From Megamerina dolium (taxonomy: Eukaryota; Arthropoda; Insecta; Diptera; Megamerinidae), in NCBI GenBank assembly GCA_963854835.1, contig OY978525.1:55134355-55198354 (forward strand): a DNA stretch of 64,000 nucleotides, read 5' to 3'. Numbering within the stretch: the first letter of the stretch is position 1; every line of letters begins with the position of its first letter. Below, one piece after another: positions 1 to 11,089 of the stretch. The notes below the pieces were generated by a model. That model searched no databases, was not told the DNA's origin, and worked only from the letters and a program-made list of their open reading frames with translations. Both the position numbers and the translations under genes were made by a program.

Positions 1-322
1 AGGACTACCTGCTAACCATTTCCATGCACTTCCTAGAAAATCCAAAGATCTTTTCCTTTTTTGAATTTGCAAATTGCTTAAATGGGTTTTAATCTGAGAT
101 ATTAATAGGAATATGAACGGGTAGTGTGGATTATTTTCGAATTCCAGGGTTTTTGCCAAATGTTCTATGTTGTTTGTAATGTCGTATTTATCGAGGTCCA
201 CTTCGTGAATAATTTTGAAATTTCCTGTCTGTATTCTTGCAACGGATTTTTCTACTGTGATTAGTTGAGAATTAGAATAATTCAGAATTTGTACGTCCGC
301 ATAGTTAAGTGGTATGAGTAGT
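1..322 (-). pseudogene. env: Errantivirus env exon, partial (runs off window start)
   Basis: Just past the integrase stop, a pyrimidine-rich stretch ends in ACAG (minus strand, AG at 324-323), a good splice acceptor. Errantivirus env is made from a spliced mRNA, so an acceptor at this place is expected. Behind it about 107 codons stay open to the window edge. Near the end is a basic furin-like cleavage site (R-K-R-S) followed by an apolar stretch, the hallmark of the surface/transmembrane junction in insect retroviral envelopes. The rest of the protein is not in the window, so intactness cannot be judged. The pol of the same copy is broken. Confidence 0.8.
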
Positions 323-360
323 CTGTAAATTATGTAAAAAAAAATACATTTTCATTATGT

Positions 361-1665
361 TTAATTGCGTATTCTACTTTTGTGTATAATCTGTCCTTTC
401 TCTGTCAGAACTGTACTATTTCTATCTTCAGCTACTATTTCTTTTGAATATGGCTTTGAAAGTTTTGTTCCTAGTCGTTTATTTCTTTTCACAAATATAA
501 CTTGCCCTGCTAAGTATGATTTAAAGTCAGTTCTGTCCCTATTATGATGTTCCATGTCCTGTTTTTGTTTCTTGGTAAGTCTTTCTATATTAGTTTGCCT
601 AGTTCGATCTATGTCTTCTGGTGAAAAGTTGGCTGATCGTCCGAAGAATAAGTCAACTGGTTTCCTTTTTGTCACCGAGTGTATTGAGTGGTTATATTCA
701 GCAACCGCTCTTTCCAATAGCTCTTCAAAATTACGGTGTCCTCCATTATTTTTTAGACACCTCATTATTTCAGTAAGAGTAGAGTGAAACTTTTCCACTT
801 GACCGTTGGCTCGGCTTGTGTATGGGGGTGTTACGTAGTTTTCTATTTTTAGTTCGTTTTCTAACATGAATTTTATTGAACGAGAATTCAGTGATGGCTC
901 ATTATCTATTACCAACCTTGTTGGTACTCCAAAAGAAAATAATATGTCTCTCATTGGTCTTCGTATGTCCTCAATAGAACGGCTTTTAAGTATTTTAGCC
1001 TGTGCATATTTTGAAAATTTGTCTAATGCTGTCATCACTGCTCTTCCTTCAGTCAAATAAATGTCAATGTATAACATCTCTCCTGCGCGTGTTGGCAGTG
1101 GTGTCTCGGTCGGTTTAGGTTTGTTCGGATGTCGTTCGTATTTGTTTTCCTTACATATTGTGCAATTCTGAGTTATTCGTTTAATTTTACTTGTCATTCC
1201 GGGTAAATAATACTTTACGAGTATTTGGGCTTTATTTTCGATTGCATTTCTATGTGCCCTACAGTGAGCTTCTAATATAATTTCTTCCTGTTGCTGTTCA
1301 TTAGTTATATCCTCTACAATTGTTTGTGTGTACCTAGTTTTATAATTACGAAAATGTTCTGGATATAAATTTTGTATTATTCCCATGATTCTTTCTTCTG
1401 TGCAAATTCCGTTTATTACAGAAGGATTTAGTCTCCTTTTCAGATGCTGTATTAAATTTTCTCTATTGAATTCCGGTTCGGTAATGGTATGACGATGGAC
1501 TGTAGGAAAAATAATTTGAAATTGATAACTTGATATATCTCCAATCTTTAGAAATATTTGATTCTTAAAAACGTTGATTGGGCTTTCTATGCAAGGCACA
1601 AGATCCTCGCTGGAACTTTCATCACTATGAACAGTTCCCGTTAAATTATTAATTTGTGTAGTCAT
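361..1665 (-). pseudogene. pol: Integrase part of errantivirus pol
   Basis: The 434-codon open stretch carries the whole integrase. The zinc-binding HHCC module is at about residues H134, H138, C168 and C171. The catalytic core has D201 (YIDIY), D254 (VIDNE) and E291 (GQVEKFH), so the D,D-35-E triad is intact. The first methionine is internal: residues corresponding to the end of RNase H and the linker lie upstream in this frame, including the ADALSR motif found after RNase H in Ty3/gypsy pol. A one-base shift near 1733 separates it from the RT frame. The C-terminus ends shortly before the env splice acceptor. Confidence 0.92.
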
Positions 1666-1732
1666 TCTTGAAAGAGCGTCGGCTACAACATTTGTTTTAA
1701 CTGGTTGATAATTTAATTCATAGTTATATTCT

Positions 1733-3424
1733 TCAAGCTTTCCACCTTTTCATTTTGTTATTGTGGTTCTTATGGCTTAATGCAAATGTCAGTGGTTGGT
1801 GGTCTGTGGTTATTTTTACCTTTTTCGAGCCATACAGATAATTGCATAGGGAGATTAGCGCCCAGATTATTGCCAACATTTCCTTTTCGTTTGTGGCATA
1901 GGCTTCCTCTGTTCGTGACAATGTTCTTGAAATGAATGTAATGGGTTTTTTATTTTGGGAAATGACTGCACCTATGGCATGGTTTGAAGCATCCGTAGTG
2001 AGTTCGAATTCGACCTCAAAATCCGGATGAGAAAGTATCACAACGTCTGAGATCAGGATGTTTTTTATCTTCTCAAATGCTTCTATCGCCTCCTGATCTT
2101 GTGAGATAACCTTGTTTTTTGATGCATTTTTACCCACATTGCCAGCATCTCCTCTGAGCATGGATGTTAATGGTTTTGCTATTTTCGCATAATCTCTAAT
2201 GAACCGTCTATAATAGCCTGCCATACCAAGAAAGGAGCGGAGTTCTTTAAAACTTTTTGGAACTGATATTTTTGCTATAGCCTTTACTTTGTCTGGGTTA
2301 GTTTTGATCCCTTCTATACTAATAATAAATCCTAGAAACTCGACCTCACTTTTCATAAATTCACACTTGTCGAGTTGTACTTTCATGTTTGCTTCTGACA
2401 GTGTTTTAAGAATTGCTCTTAAATTTTGGAAATGTTCTTCTTCATTTTTCCCAAATATAATAATGTCGTCTATGTAGACGTAACATCTTTTCCCTATGTG
2501 TGGTCGGAGAATGTCGTCGAGTGGAGCCTGAAATATTGAAGGTGCATTTTTGAGTCCGAAAGGGAGTCTCAAAAATTCATATTTGCCATTATTAATTGAG
2601 AAAGCAGTTTTCTCAACATCTTCCTCTTTTAATCGTATCTGATGGAAACCACTTTTAAGGTCAATGATAGTGAAGTACCTATTTTTCCCAAGATTCGCAA
2701 GAACCTCATTAATCTTAGGTATAGGATATATGAAAGGAATGGTCACAGAATTCAATTTCCTGTAATCAATTACCATTCTGTACTTCTTTTCACCTGAGGC
2801 GTCCAATTGTTTTTCCACGATCCATACGGGGGCATTGTATGGCGATTTGGACGGTTTGATTATATTATTGGCTAGCAATTCTTCAATCTGTTTTTCGACC
2901 TCTGACTTCAGAGCCATAGGATATGTATAAGGCCTTGAATAAATTGGGTTGTCTGTAGCTGTGCGTATTTCACCCTTAATGTTGGTGGTGTAGGTTAATC
3001 TTTCATTTGGGTCTGTAAACACGTTAGAACATTCTTCAACAATCTCATAAAGTTTATTCTTTTGCAATTCTGTAAGGTGGGATAGTCTCAACTCAATATT
3101 GTTGACCGATTGAGATGTTTTTTGTTTCAATGGGACTCTTATAGCGTTGCTTATAGTCATAAAATTTTTATCAGTATGAATAATCGCCTTGATTTCTCTC
3201 AATGTGTCATTTCCAATTATTCCATGGAATGTTTTCAAGGTTGGAAGGATATAAAATTTTAGCTTTGGTGTATCTGGACCGAAAATCTTTACGAATGTAT
3301 GATGTGTTTTTTCTATTGTTCCGGCAACTGTACTTATATGGAATGGTTTATCATTTAAAATAGGATTACGAATTCGAGTGGATTGGATATAATTTTTATT
3401 TGATCCGGTATCAATTAAAAATTC
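1733..3424 (-). pseudogene. pol: Protease, reverse transcriptase and RNase H of errantivirus pol
   Basis: The frame is open from 3424. It begins with the aspartic protease motif LIDTGSNK, then RT: LPFGLKNAPSIFQ and the catalytic YIDD (about residue 255 counting from the first ATG, at 3238). RNase H follows, with TTDASNHAIG and TDHQPL. It is in the -1 frame relative to gag. The two frames meet at a T-run around the gag stop (3415-3424, minus AAGAATTTTTAA), the kind of slippery site that gypsy-group elements use for Gag-Pol synthesis. The frame ends at 1733 (KRWKA, stop). The ancestral frame clearly continues one base out of phase toward integrase, so Pol is split. Confidence 0.92.
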
Positions 3425-4894
3425 TTATCAAGTGGATAACAGGGGTCATAATAATTATCTCGATCATAGTACTGGGCATCATTTTGGTAATCTTTATTAA
3501 AATTTATGAAATGTTTTTGTTGTTCTGCTCTATCTTATCAAGCGGATAACAAGAATTATAATATTCGTAGTGGTCATAGCATCGACCATCATATCGAGCA
3601 TCATTATTGGTGTTCATGAAATAATTTCGTTGCGACTGAGGAGGAATACCACCAGAGGTTGCGTGTGGGGGTTTCTGGGCAAATTGATAATTTCTTTGGA
3701 AATTTTGATAATTTGCGTTCTTTGATCTTATTGATTGGTCGACTTCCATAGGTTGAGGGGGTTTCGGTGGAAAATTTTGCCTATTATTAAACCCTGTAAA
3801 ATTTGGTCTTTGATTTGCTTGGCTAAACTGGTGTGGAGCAAATGGTAGTGGTATATTTTGAAAGTGTGGCTTGGGTGGATATTGTTTAAAATGGGGTGGC
3901 ATGTGAGCCAATTCTAGATAAAAGACTGGCCTTGAAAAATGATGTGGCTGCTGCATTACTGGTGGTGGTTTATGTATGTTGCCACGCGAATGATTATGAG
4001 TTTGCTCTGAAATGCATATTGTTCAGTTTCTGGCACAAATTGAGTGCCTGTGGTAGTGAAGTTGGTTCCCTAATGCTTAGTAGTCTGGGTAAGTCGCCGT
4101 TCAGGCCTCTTACGAATGTATCGAGAGCCTTTTCTTGATAGGAATTTATCTTGGCACCTTTTGCTTCTTCTGAAATATCCAAACACGATACTTTGTCCAG
4201 AAGCAATGACAGGTGTTCATAGACCTTTTTGTAGAATTCTGTTATTGCCAAGATTTTTTGGAGCAGGGTGGATATCTGGTATTCTCATGTACCAATATCC
4301 CTCTTGTCTGCATAATGCATCATTAATACCTTTTTAATTTTATTCCAATTAAGTGGGGTTCTATAAGATTGCAGAGCAGTCTGCTTCACCGGTAATCTTA
4401 TGTCTAACTGTATGTAATATTGCATAATATTTTGGACTACCTTCTATGGACTTAAATATTTCAAATATGCGATCCACGGACTTTCGCCATGAATTGAAGT
4501 CGCCACTTTTACCGTTGAATTCTCTAAGGGAATTAACTATATCGGGAATCTTATCTACATCACGAATGGATCCCCCTGGGAAATTATCATTGTTATCTCC
4601 TGCCTCAAATTCTTTAAAAGGATTTAAAATTTCCTGAACCTTAGCTGAGATAATCTTTTCTAAGTCAGCACAATTTATAGTAATTGTGTCCTGATTCCTT
4701 GCTGCAGCAGCTGCAGCGCTTGTGCTTGCGCCAGACACACTAGGATTATTTGTCGAAATTGACAGTCTAGAGAGAGTGTCCTGTATGGTACTTAAGGTAT
4801 TTTCCGTCATGACTTCGGAAAAGGGGTTCTTTATTGAAGGGAGGAAAAGAAATTTTAAGATTAACTTGGATTTCTTTCTTTGAAATTTTTGCAA
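3415..4894 (-). pseudogene. gag: Errantivirus gag, broken
   Basis: Three successive frames (4894-4361, 4251-3994, 3956-3504) make up one gag. The likely start is the ATG giving MTENTLSTIQ (near 4810). The N-terminal part has a short Ala/Ser-rich region and a capsid-like helical segment. The C-terminal part is Pro/Gln/Asn/Phe-rich without a CCHC knuckle, as in many gypsy-group Gags. A one-base shift near 4375 and a TGA near 4290 interrupt it. The last part is duplicated: 3424-3510 and 3533-3620 are diverged copies of one segment (both encode a Tyr-rich stretch ending CYPLDK), and the first copy introduces an early stop at 3504. Only the lower copy leads into protease. Confidence 0.85.
3424..3620 (-). 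repeat. Diverged tandem duplication in gag C-terminus
   Basis: The segments 3424-3510 and 3533-3620 share CTTATCAAG-GGATAACA and ATCAT...GGTCATA blocks in the same order. Both encode, on the minus strand, an Asp/Tyr/Asn-rich stretch ending in a Cys-Tyr-Pro-Leu-Asp-Lys motif. The two copies are now in different frames. Confidence 0.7.
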
Positions 4895-5568
4895 AATTTA
4901 GGTTATTTCTTCCGAAACTTCTCAAATAATAAATTTTAATAAATTTTTAACTTTAATTAATTTAAATTTTTTTTCTTGAACTAACAATTATTTTAATAGT
5001 TTAGATGTTCACACAATACCAAAGAAAAGAGAACTCTTATGCAAATTAATGTGATTACTACCGTGGAAAATTTATTTCTTAAGCTATTTTATTCTCAATA
5101 TTATTTTATAAACGTTATTTTAGCAAAATTATTAAGAAAAAAATTTTCATGCAATTCTTGACATTTATAAATGATTTACTATAAATTTTTCTCTTTTTTT
5201 TACTTTAAACTGTAAAATTTTTTCGTAATTTTTAATTTTTCAATATCTCAATATTACTTTTAATTATTATATTTTATTTTCAATTATCTTATCTAGTAAC
5301 TTACATTAAACTAAAAGTAATACCCAACATCGCTGGACTCCTTTTATTTTGTAGGTAGGTGGGTGGATCGTTGTATCCTTTTCTCTTCTGGTACTCTGGA
5401 ACGGTCACACTGCTAATCCCTTTATTTATTTTTGGAGTCCGTAAGGTTAAATGTTCAATTTTTCAAACTTTTTAGTTGTCTGAATTATTTCACTTTTTAG
5501 AACTATTTCTAGACTTTACTAAGCTTTACTTTTTATATTGAAACACTTTTCACATTACCGATATTGGC

Positions 5569-5584
5569 TCCCTGCTCGGGCGCC

Positions 5585-5585
<1 letters not shown>
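5569..5585 (-). other. Primer binding site (minus-strand DNA priming)
   Basis: Directly inside the LTR edge, the minus strand reads TGGCGCCCGAGCAGGGA. TGGCGCC is complementary to a tRNA 3' end (CCA terminus) and matches the start of the tRNA-type primer sites of gypsy-group elements. The first T overlaps the last base of the LTR. The exact primer tRNA is not assigned. Confidence 0.75.
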
Positions 5586-6101
<516 letters not shown>

Positions 6102-6829
6102 GTGATAGGTGTGATAGGGTTTTTTTTTGGAAATTTTATTAGTTCTAATGAGAAGTTAGAAAGTTCAATAAAATATATACAATGTATAAAAATCTTAGAG
6201 GTCGTCCGTACCAAATAGTTTATTTACATTTTGAATTTAGTTTATGTTATATTTGCGCCTGAAATAACGAGTAGTTGAATCGAAAATGGTTGGTTGAAGA
6301 ACTGAATTGGCAGTTGCAAAAGTGAACAATTACCAAAATTAGAAAACGAAATAAAGAATGTTTCAGGAAGATTTTTACTTTTGTTAATATTTTCCAGCAG
6401 GTACAATTTTTTTCAATAGCTTATTGACATTTGAAAGCATTAATTGTCATTAATTTTCTTATTTCATCAGTGTGACTGAATACAGATTTATTATTAAGTT
6501 ATTCAATAAAATACCGAAAAAATAAAAAAGTATCGACCCTCAGATTATAGAGTTTACTACCACATCCAATATTGCGAGAAAGTTATTAGGAGGATAGCTA
6601 GTTAAGTTGTGGGCCTATTAAAATTGCAGCTTATTTACAATTTTTAATAAGAACTGCTTCTTGTATGAGCTTTTATATATATTTTAGTTCACAATTGAGT
6701 GAGTTACGGAATTTTTTTTTCTGAATTGAGAGGGTGTTTATCAATTGAATTATTAGAAAATTGTTGACATTTGAAATAATAGAAAATTTTTGACAATTGA
6801 AATAATAGAAAATGATTGTCTGCCACATT
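6102..6829. other. AT-rich intergenic sequence without recognised gene
   Basis: No convincing coding segment is seen. A three-unit tandem repeat of about 26 bp lies at 6743-6820, each unit containing TTGAAATAATAGAAAAT or a close variant. The 3' LTR of the neighbouring decayed element should be here but no copy of its other end was found. Confidence 0.6.
6743..6820 (+). repeat. Short tandem repeat, about 3 x 26 bp
   Basis: Three consecutive units share the core TTGAA(A/T)(A/T)ATTAGAAAA(T) followed by a TTGACA-like end. The last two units are nearly identical. Confidence 0.8.
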
Positions 6830-6837
6830 CACTTCCT

Positions 6838-7104
6838 TCAGAATATCATCGTGAGATGAGGAATTAGATGAATCTTTTTAGAACATTGATGGCTCTGTCG
6901 ATTCTGGAAGTTTTTTCTGGTGGTTTTTGCAAAAGTATTGGCTCTTGGAGTGTTTTGCAAAGTGGTTTCTTCTTCGTCGCGTGTCATGAATGCTGCTTTT
7001 ACTCTATCGATGCTTACTGTAATCGTTTGGGTGCCTATATTTACGGTAAACGTTCTTTCATTGCGGCTTACGTCTTCAAATGGGCTATCGGAAAGTGCAT
7101 TCAA
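6838..7104 (-). pseudogene. C-terminal pol segment of decayed gypsy element
   Basis: The frame contains RTFTVNIGTQTITVSIDRVKAAF, matching the end of Pol in this lineage, where a chromo-like or SH3-like module is followed by the phrase SIDRLKPA. It is in order behind the integrase remnant. Confidence 0.65.
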
Positions 7105-7177
7105 AGGCGCTCTTACAGTGTCATCTTTGATAAAGGCGTAACAACATTTTTTGAGTTACTTCTACACAAAAATTTTG

Positions 7178-7750
7178 TTACCTGAATGGTCTGCCATTTG
7201 CATGGGTTTTAGTTCTTGCAGAGTTTCTCACAAGTGTTTGGCGAAGTCGCTTTCGATATATTGTTTTTTTTTGGACTTCGAAAAATTCGTCTGGCAGCTT
7301 TATTGTTGTGCCATATACCATTTCAGCTGGCGTGGCATTTATATCTTCTGTGAATGTTGCTCGCATTCCAAGTAAAACGATAGGCGAACAGTAGATCCAG
7401 TTGCTCGAAGTATGGCATTTGATGGCACATTTGAGTGTCCTGTGCATGCGCTCCACCAAGCCGTTTGCCAGTAAGACGAGTGAGCTCTGCGAAAAGTTTA
7501 GATTCGAATTGCCTTCCACGATATGTTGTGATGGTATTAGGCATTCCATAGTGAGCTATCCAGCCTGATGCCAGAATTTTGGGGATGATATTTTTTAAAG
7601 GAATTGCTAGGATCCACGCACGTAAGACATTATTTAACCTCATTGGGAGACGGCAATGGTCTGACCAAATCAAAGTTTAAGTGACCGAATCATTGACATT
7701 GACATTGAAGGTAGCTTTGTTATGCCTTCCTACATTGGGAGACCATGCAA
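7178..7750 (-). pseudogene. Integrase remnant of decayed gypsy element
   Basis: Two overlapping frames (7673-7323 and 7549-7178) together hold a core fragment: GWIAHYGMPNTITTYRGRQFES, where the catalytic Asp of the usual SDRGRQF is replaced by Tyr, and, after a frameshift, LVERMHRTLKCAIKCH with the catalytic Glu, then ATPAEMVYGTTIKLPDEFF. The zinc-binding part further upstream is not readable. Confidence 0.8.
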
Positions 7751-7979
7751 ATTTTTACCATCTTTACGATATCACTTTTCAAGGCTCTCCAAACGAAACG
7801 TTATGTAATTAGTTTGATTGTCTGTCTGCAGGTTCGGCATTCGGATGAGTTTTAGCTGGAGAGAATTATATTGAACAATTTCTTTGAGCTCGACGCGTCA
7901 TAATAAGTCAGCGATGGTATTTTCTCTGCCCGATACGTAACGTATTATCAATGTATTCGCTGATAAAACTTTACTGCCG

Positions 7980-8777
7980 CGTTTGCTTAGTTGTTGTCTT
8001 CTCCGGCTTCTGCTGCTGCGTTACTTGCGTCTACGTGAAGAACCATATGTGAGCTTGGTGATGAGTGTGCAAACAAAGTTGCATTAGATAACTCAGATTT
8101 ACATTGATCACATACGTCTTCAGCGATGTTTTCCCAAATTACAGAAGTTTTGTCACATTTTATGTTACCTTTTATAAGCTTCTGTAATTTATCTTGCACC
8201 TGCAGTGCTTTTGGTAGTGATCAGCGATAAAAATTGGGCATGGCGATTAATCTTTTAAGTTCGTGTGCAAGTTTAGGTTTTGGATAATTCAGTACTGCTT
8301 CGACTCTTTCGCTTGTCGGCACTATACCATCCTTTGAGATAAGGTAGCCGAAAAAATTTATTTCGGTATGTCACAAAAAGAAATAGGCGATAACCAGAAC
8401 AAGCCAACGTGACAGAAAGAGAAGAATCTCGATTACGACAAAGGAAGATTCTGGAGTGTTGCCACAGAGAATAAATGGGGCCAGATGTTGACAAATGCAT
8501 ATACCGTCGATATGTACTAAGGTAGGTCACCGAATATTTGACTCGCATTACAGAGTCCGAACGTCATTAGATTGAATTGAAACGGTGTTATGATGGCTGT
8601 ATTTTCGCGATCCTCTGGGGCAAACGGAATGTGATGATACACTCGCTCGAGATCGATAGTTGAGAAAATCGATTTACCGCATAGTTTTTGTAAGAAATCG
8701 TGGATGTGCGGGATAGAGTAGCGATGAGGTTTTGTGATTGTGCTCAAGCGTGCGCAGTCCCCACATGGTTTCCAGTC
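7980..8777 (-). pseudogene. RT (C-terminal part) and RNase H start of decayed gypsy element
   Basis: The RT block WKPCGDC.RL..ITKPHRYSIPHIHDF...IFSTIDLERVYHHIP...TPFQFNLMTFGLCNASQIF lies at 8804-8517. The catalytic YVDD segment has been lost between 8517 and 8450. INFFGYLISKDGI-like residues follow near 8360-8270 in another frame, and LHVDASNAA (RNase H start) is at 8060-7987. The frame is interrupted repeatedly. Confidence 0.8.
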
Positions 8778-9140
8778 AAAAAAAAAAAATTTAATATGTG
8801 GCACTTAAAGCCCCAAAGGGCTCATTGGCCGAGCTTCTCTTCCATTACTGTTGTGCGTCTTAAATTTTGGACAGTATTAGAATGGACCTACTTATTTTAG
8901 CCGGTTCCGAACGGCAGAACACTTGTTACATCACTTTTTCTGAGCTTTGTCACGGAGTTCTTTTTAGAAGCTTTTTCATGGCAAGTTGTTACTGTCGGAA
9001 GAATTGCCAATTGCTTGCCGACAGGTGGGTACCGTTCGAAAGAAAAATCTTTTCGATATTAAATTTGTTATGCATCAGCCGGGTATTGAACCACGACCTA
9101 CAGATCAGAAGGCGAACACACTAACCACTGAGCTACGATC
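8778..9140 (-). mobile_element. tRNA-derived SINE, complete copy
   Basis: The 363-bp insertion is flanked by the direct repeat TCCAGTC (8771-8777 and 9141-9147). On the minus strand it begins with a tRNA-like head (TAGCTCAGTGGTTAG box A; GGTTCAATACC box B). A long tRNA-unrelated body follows, then an A-rich tail. It interrupts the RT codon series GDWKPCGD of the host gypsy element: removing the SINE and one repeat rejoins the frame locally. It is homologous to the copy at 39827-40191. Confidence 0.9.
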
Positions 9141-9147
9141 TCCAGTC

Positions 9148-9570
9148 TCCTGCTTGTTTTTTTGTGCCATGTGTAGATGACTAGCCTACTGCCTCCTGCT
9201 AAGACTACATATGCCTGTCTTGAAAATGTAATCGAATTCGCGGTTTGCTACCGCATATTTTTCGGGTTGTGTTTTGTATGGATCTGCGATATTTGGTGAA
9301 AAGTATGAATTTGCTCTTCGATACTTTTACAAACGATAGCACTCTAGTATCGTCACTCCGTCAATAAGTATATCACCAAGTAGTTTATATGCATGTAAAA
9401 AATCTGCTCCTATTATCGGTTCTGTGACATTAGCTACAACGAATTCCCAATACTTTTGCCTTCTAAGGCCAAAGTCGATTGATTGAACTTGTGCCATACA
9501 TTTTTATGGGTGTGCCGTTTGCTGCATATAAGGTGTCAATAAGATACTGAATTTTAGTTTTTCTGTAAGT
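9148..9570 (-). pseudogene. Protease and N-terminal RT remnant of decayed gypsy element
   Basis: Minus frames encode LYAANGTPI and FGLRRQKYWEFVVANVTEP followed by IIGADFLHAYKLLGD. These are the second half of an aspartic protease in this gypsy lineage, split by one frameshift. A KKQAGDW stretch (start of RT) adjoins the SINE target site. The protease DTG motif itself was not found. Confidence 0.65.
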
Positions 9571-9829
9571 GAGAAATATTCACCGGCTTGTTGTCGCTAC
9601 CCTGTGCATCGCTAGCAGAACAGCACCTAGTTTTCTTTCTTTTAATGTCTTGTCGCCGAATTTATAATGATATTGGCAGAAGAGAAAATTAATCTTTGAC
9701 CGACTGTGACTGTGACTGTGTCTTTATGGTTGCGACTTATGTATTTTTAGCTCTTGCAACTGTTTTCGTAGCTCAGTAATCTCCTCTTGTAGGGATGAAC
9801 TACTTTTCACGACAGAGATAGTAGCGAAA

Positions 9830-10372
9830 CTCCATCATTTTGTCAGCTGCAAAGCCATGCTAGATGAGTTGCCGTCGACTAGAAATGACTCCACATCTGT
9901 TGTCTGCAAAGCCCCTCCCGCCACAGCGATTTAAAAGCGTCATCATCTACTTTATTGCATGCTAGGTCCTTCATGCGTTTGAGCAACTGTGATGGATTTA
10001 GATCTCCCAGCTCGATTTCCTTTATTAATTTACGCAGTTTTCGCTGGTCAGAATCTGTATATTCTGCTAACAATGCACTTATTATTGCATTGTATTTACC
10101 GTCAGCTGGTGGATTTCTTATAATATCTGCAATCTTTACCAAGACATGGTGAGACTTTGTAGCATCGATTCCATTTGTATAAAATAGAGATCAGGCTCCT
10201 TGCAGAATATTGGCGGCTTCACTCCAACTCGGAACATTTTCGCGGCTTCCTATAGCTTCATTTGTTGCTGTCGCCAAGCTTGTATACAAGATGGAGGCGT
10301 TGTCTGCGTTATTGCTGATATTTGAAGTGCCTGTAGCTGCATCTTTGCTTTTCGACATCGTGAATGTAATTT
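9830..10372 (-). pseudogene. Gag remnant of decayed gypsy element
   Basis: The likely start is the ATG near 10360 (MSKSKDAATGTS). A stop near 10200 interrupts. The capsid-like block ADIIRNPPADGKYNAIISALL followed by EYTDSDQRKLRKLIKEIELGDL is well preserved and is recognisable as a retrotransposon Gag capsid. Downstream zinc knuckles are not readable. Confidence 0.7.
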
Positions 10373-10401
10373 ATACGTATTCTTGCTGTTGGGGTCACCA
10401 A

Positions 10402-10780
10402 TGTGGGACTATTACAGTTCCAGCTTATTTAAATTCGTCATTCTATGAAACAAAGAAGAAGATCGTTTGAGTTTGGTCAGCGCTTGTCAGCCAAATCAGA
10501 TGCTTGTCTTATTGTAGGACGTTATGAAATCTTCGTGATGATCGTGGAGTGTATTAATATTGTGCATATAACATTGAAATAACATCTAACACAGAATGAA
10601 TATGCAAAAGAATATGTGTACTTTATATTTATCAGAACAATAAAAAAAAAGCTTTTTGTAACAGTCTAATATAAATTAAGTGTATTATAAGTAATTGGTA
10701 AAAAGGTGCACAGGTATGATAACTATAAAAAATAGAACAAAAACAATAGCAGGGAGATAGAGGGAGTAAAAAAAGGAAAA
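10402..10780 (-). mobile_element. Possible 5' LTR of decayed gypsy element
   Basis: At 10391-10401 the minus strand reads TTGGTGACCCC, a common start of the internal region (TGG, primer site) in insect Ty3/gypsy elements. It is preceded by CCCACA, a usual LTR end. The LTR should therefore begin at 10402 and run upward. Its outer end is uncertain because a LINE tail starts near 10785. No partner LTR was found. Confidence 0.4.
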
Positions 10781-11089
10781 ATATATATTTTTTTTTTATT
10801 GAAACGTTAGTAAAATATAAATACATTTCATGTTATTACACCTAGTTCTACACTAGCAAGTAATATTTTTCAGATTATAAATTCAGTTATAAAATGTTAA
10901 TCACAAGATCTTGTGGTTTAGATCTTTTTAGCCTTCTTGTGTATATTGTTTCATTGCAATATACACAAGCTTCATGATGAAGCTTCAGTATTGATATGTT
11001 GATGTAGCCTTTTTGCGTGCTTAGCAGCGATTAGATTTATTATATCTGCGACTTTACGCATGCATAGGTCTCTGTGTAGGTTGTTGTTC

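Larger units (their letters stand above)
6830..10780 (-). mobile_element. Second Ty3/gypsy element, heavily decayed
   Basis: Minus-strand remnants occur in retroelement order: possible LTR (10402-10780), gag (about 10370-9830), protease (9570-9360), RT (9240-8300), RNase H (8200-7980), integrase (7750-7180) and a C-terminal pol segment (7104-6838). The sequence is unlike the first element. The integrase has the VERMHRTLKCAIKCH...LPDEFF signature and the gag has an ADIIRNPP...EYTDSDQRKLRKL signature, seen in a separate insect gypsy lineage without env. Many frameshifts and stops are present, and a SINE sits in RT. No 3' LTR was found. Confidence 0.85.

Noticed and set aside
10402..10840. LTR of 439 bp with TGT...ACA ends
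   Set aside because: The outer ACA at 10840 lies inside the neighbouring LINE, whose AATAAA and A-tail sit at 10785-10798. Only the inner LTR end is supported.
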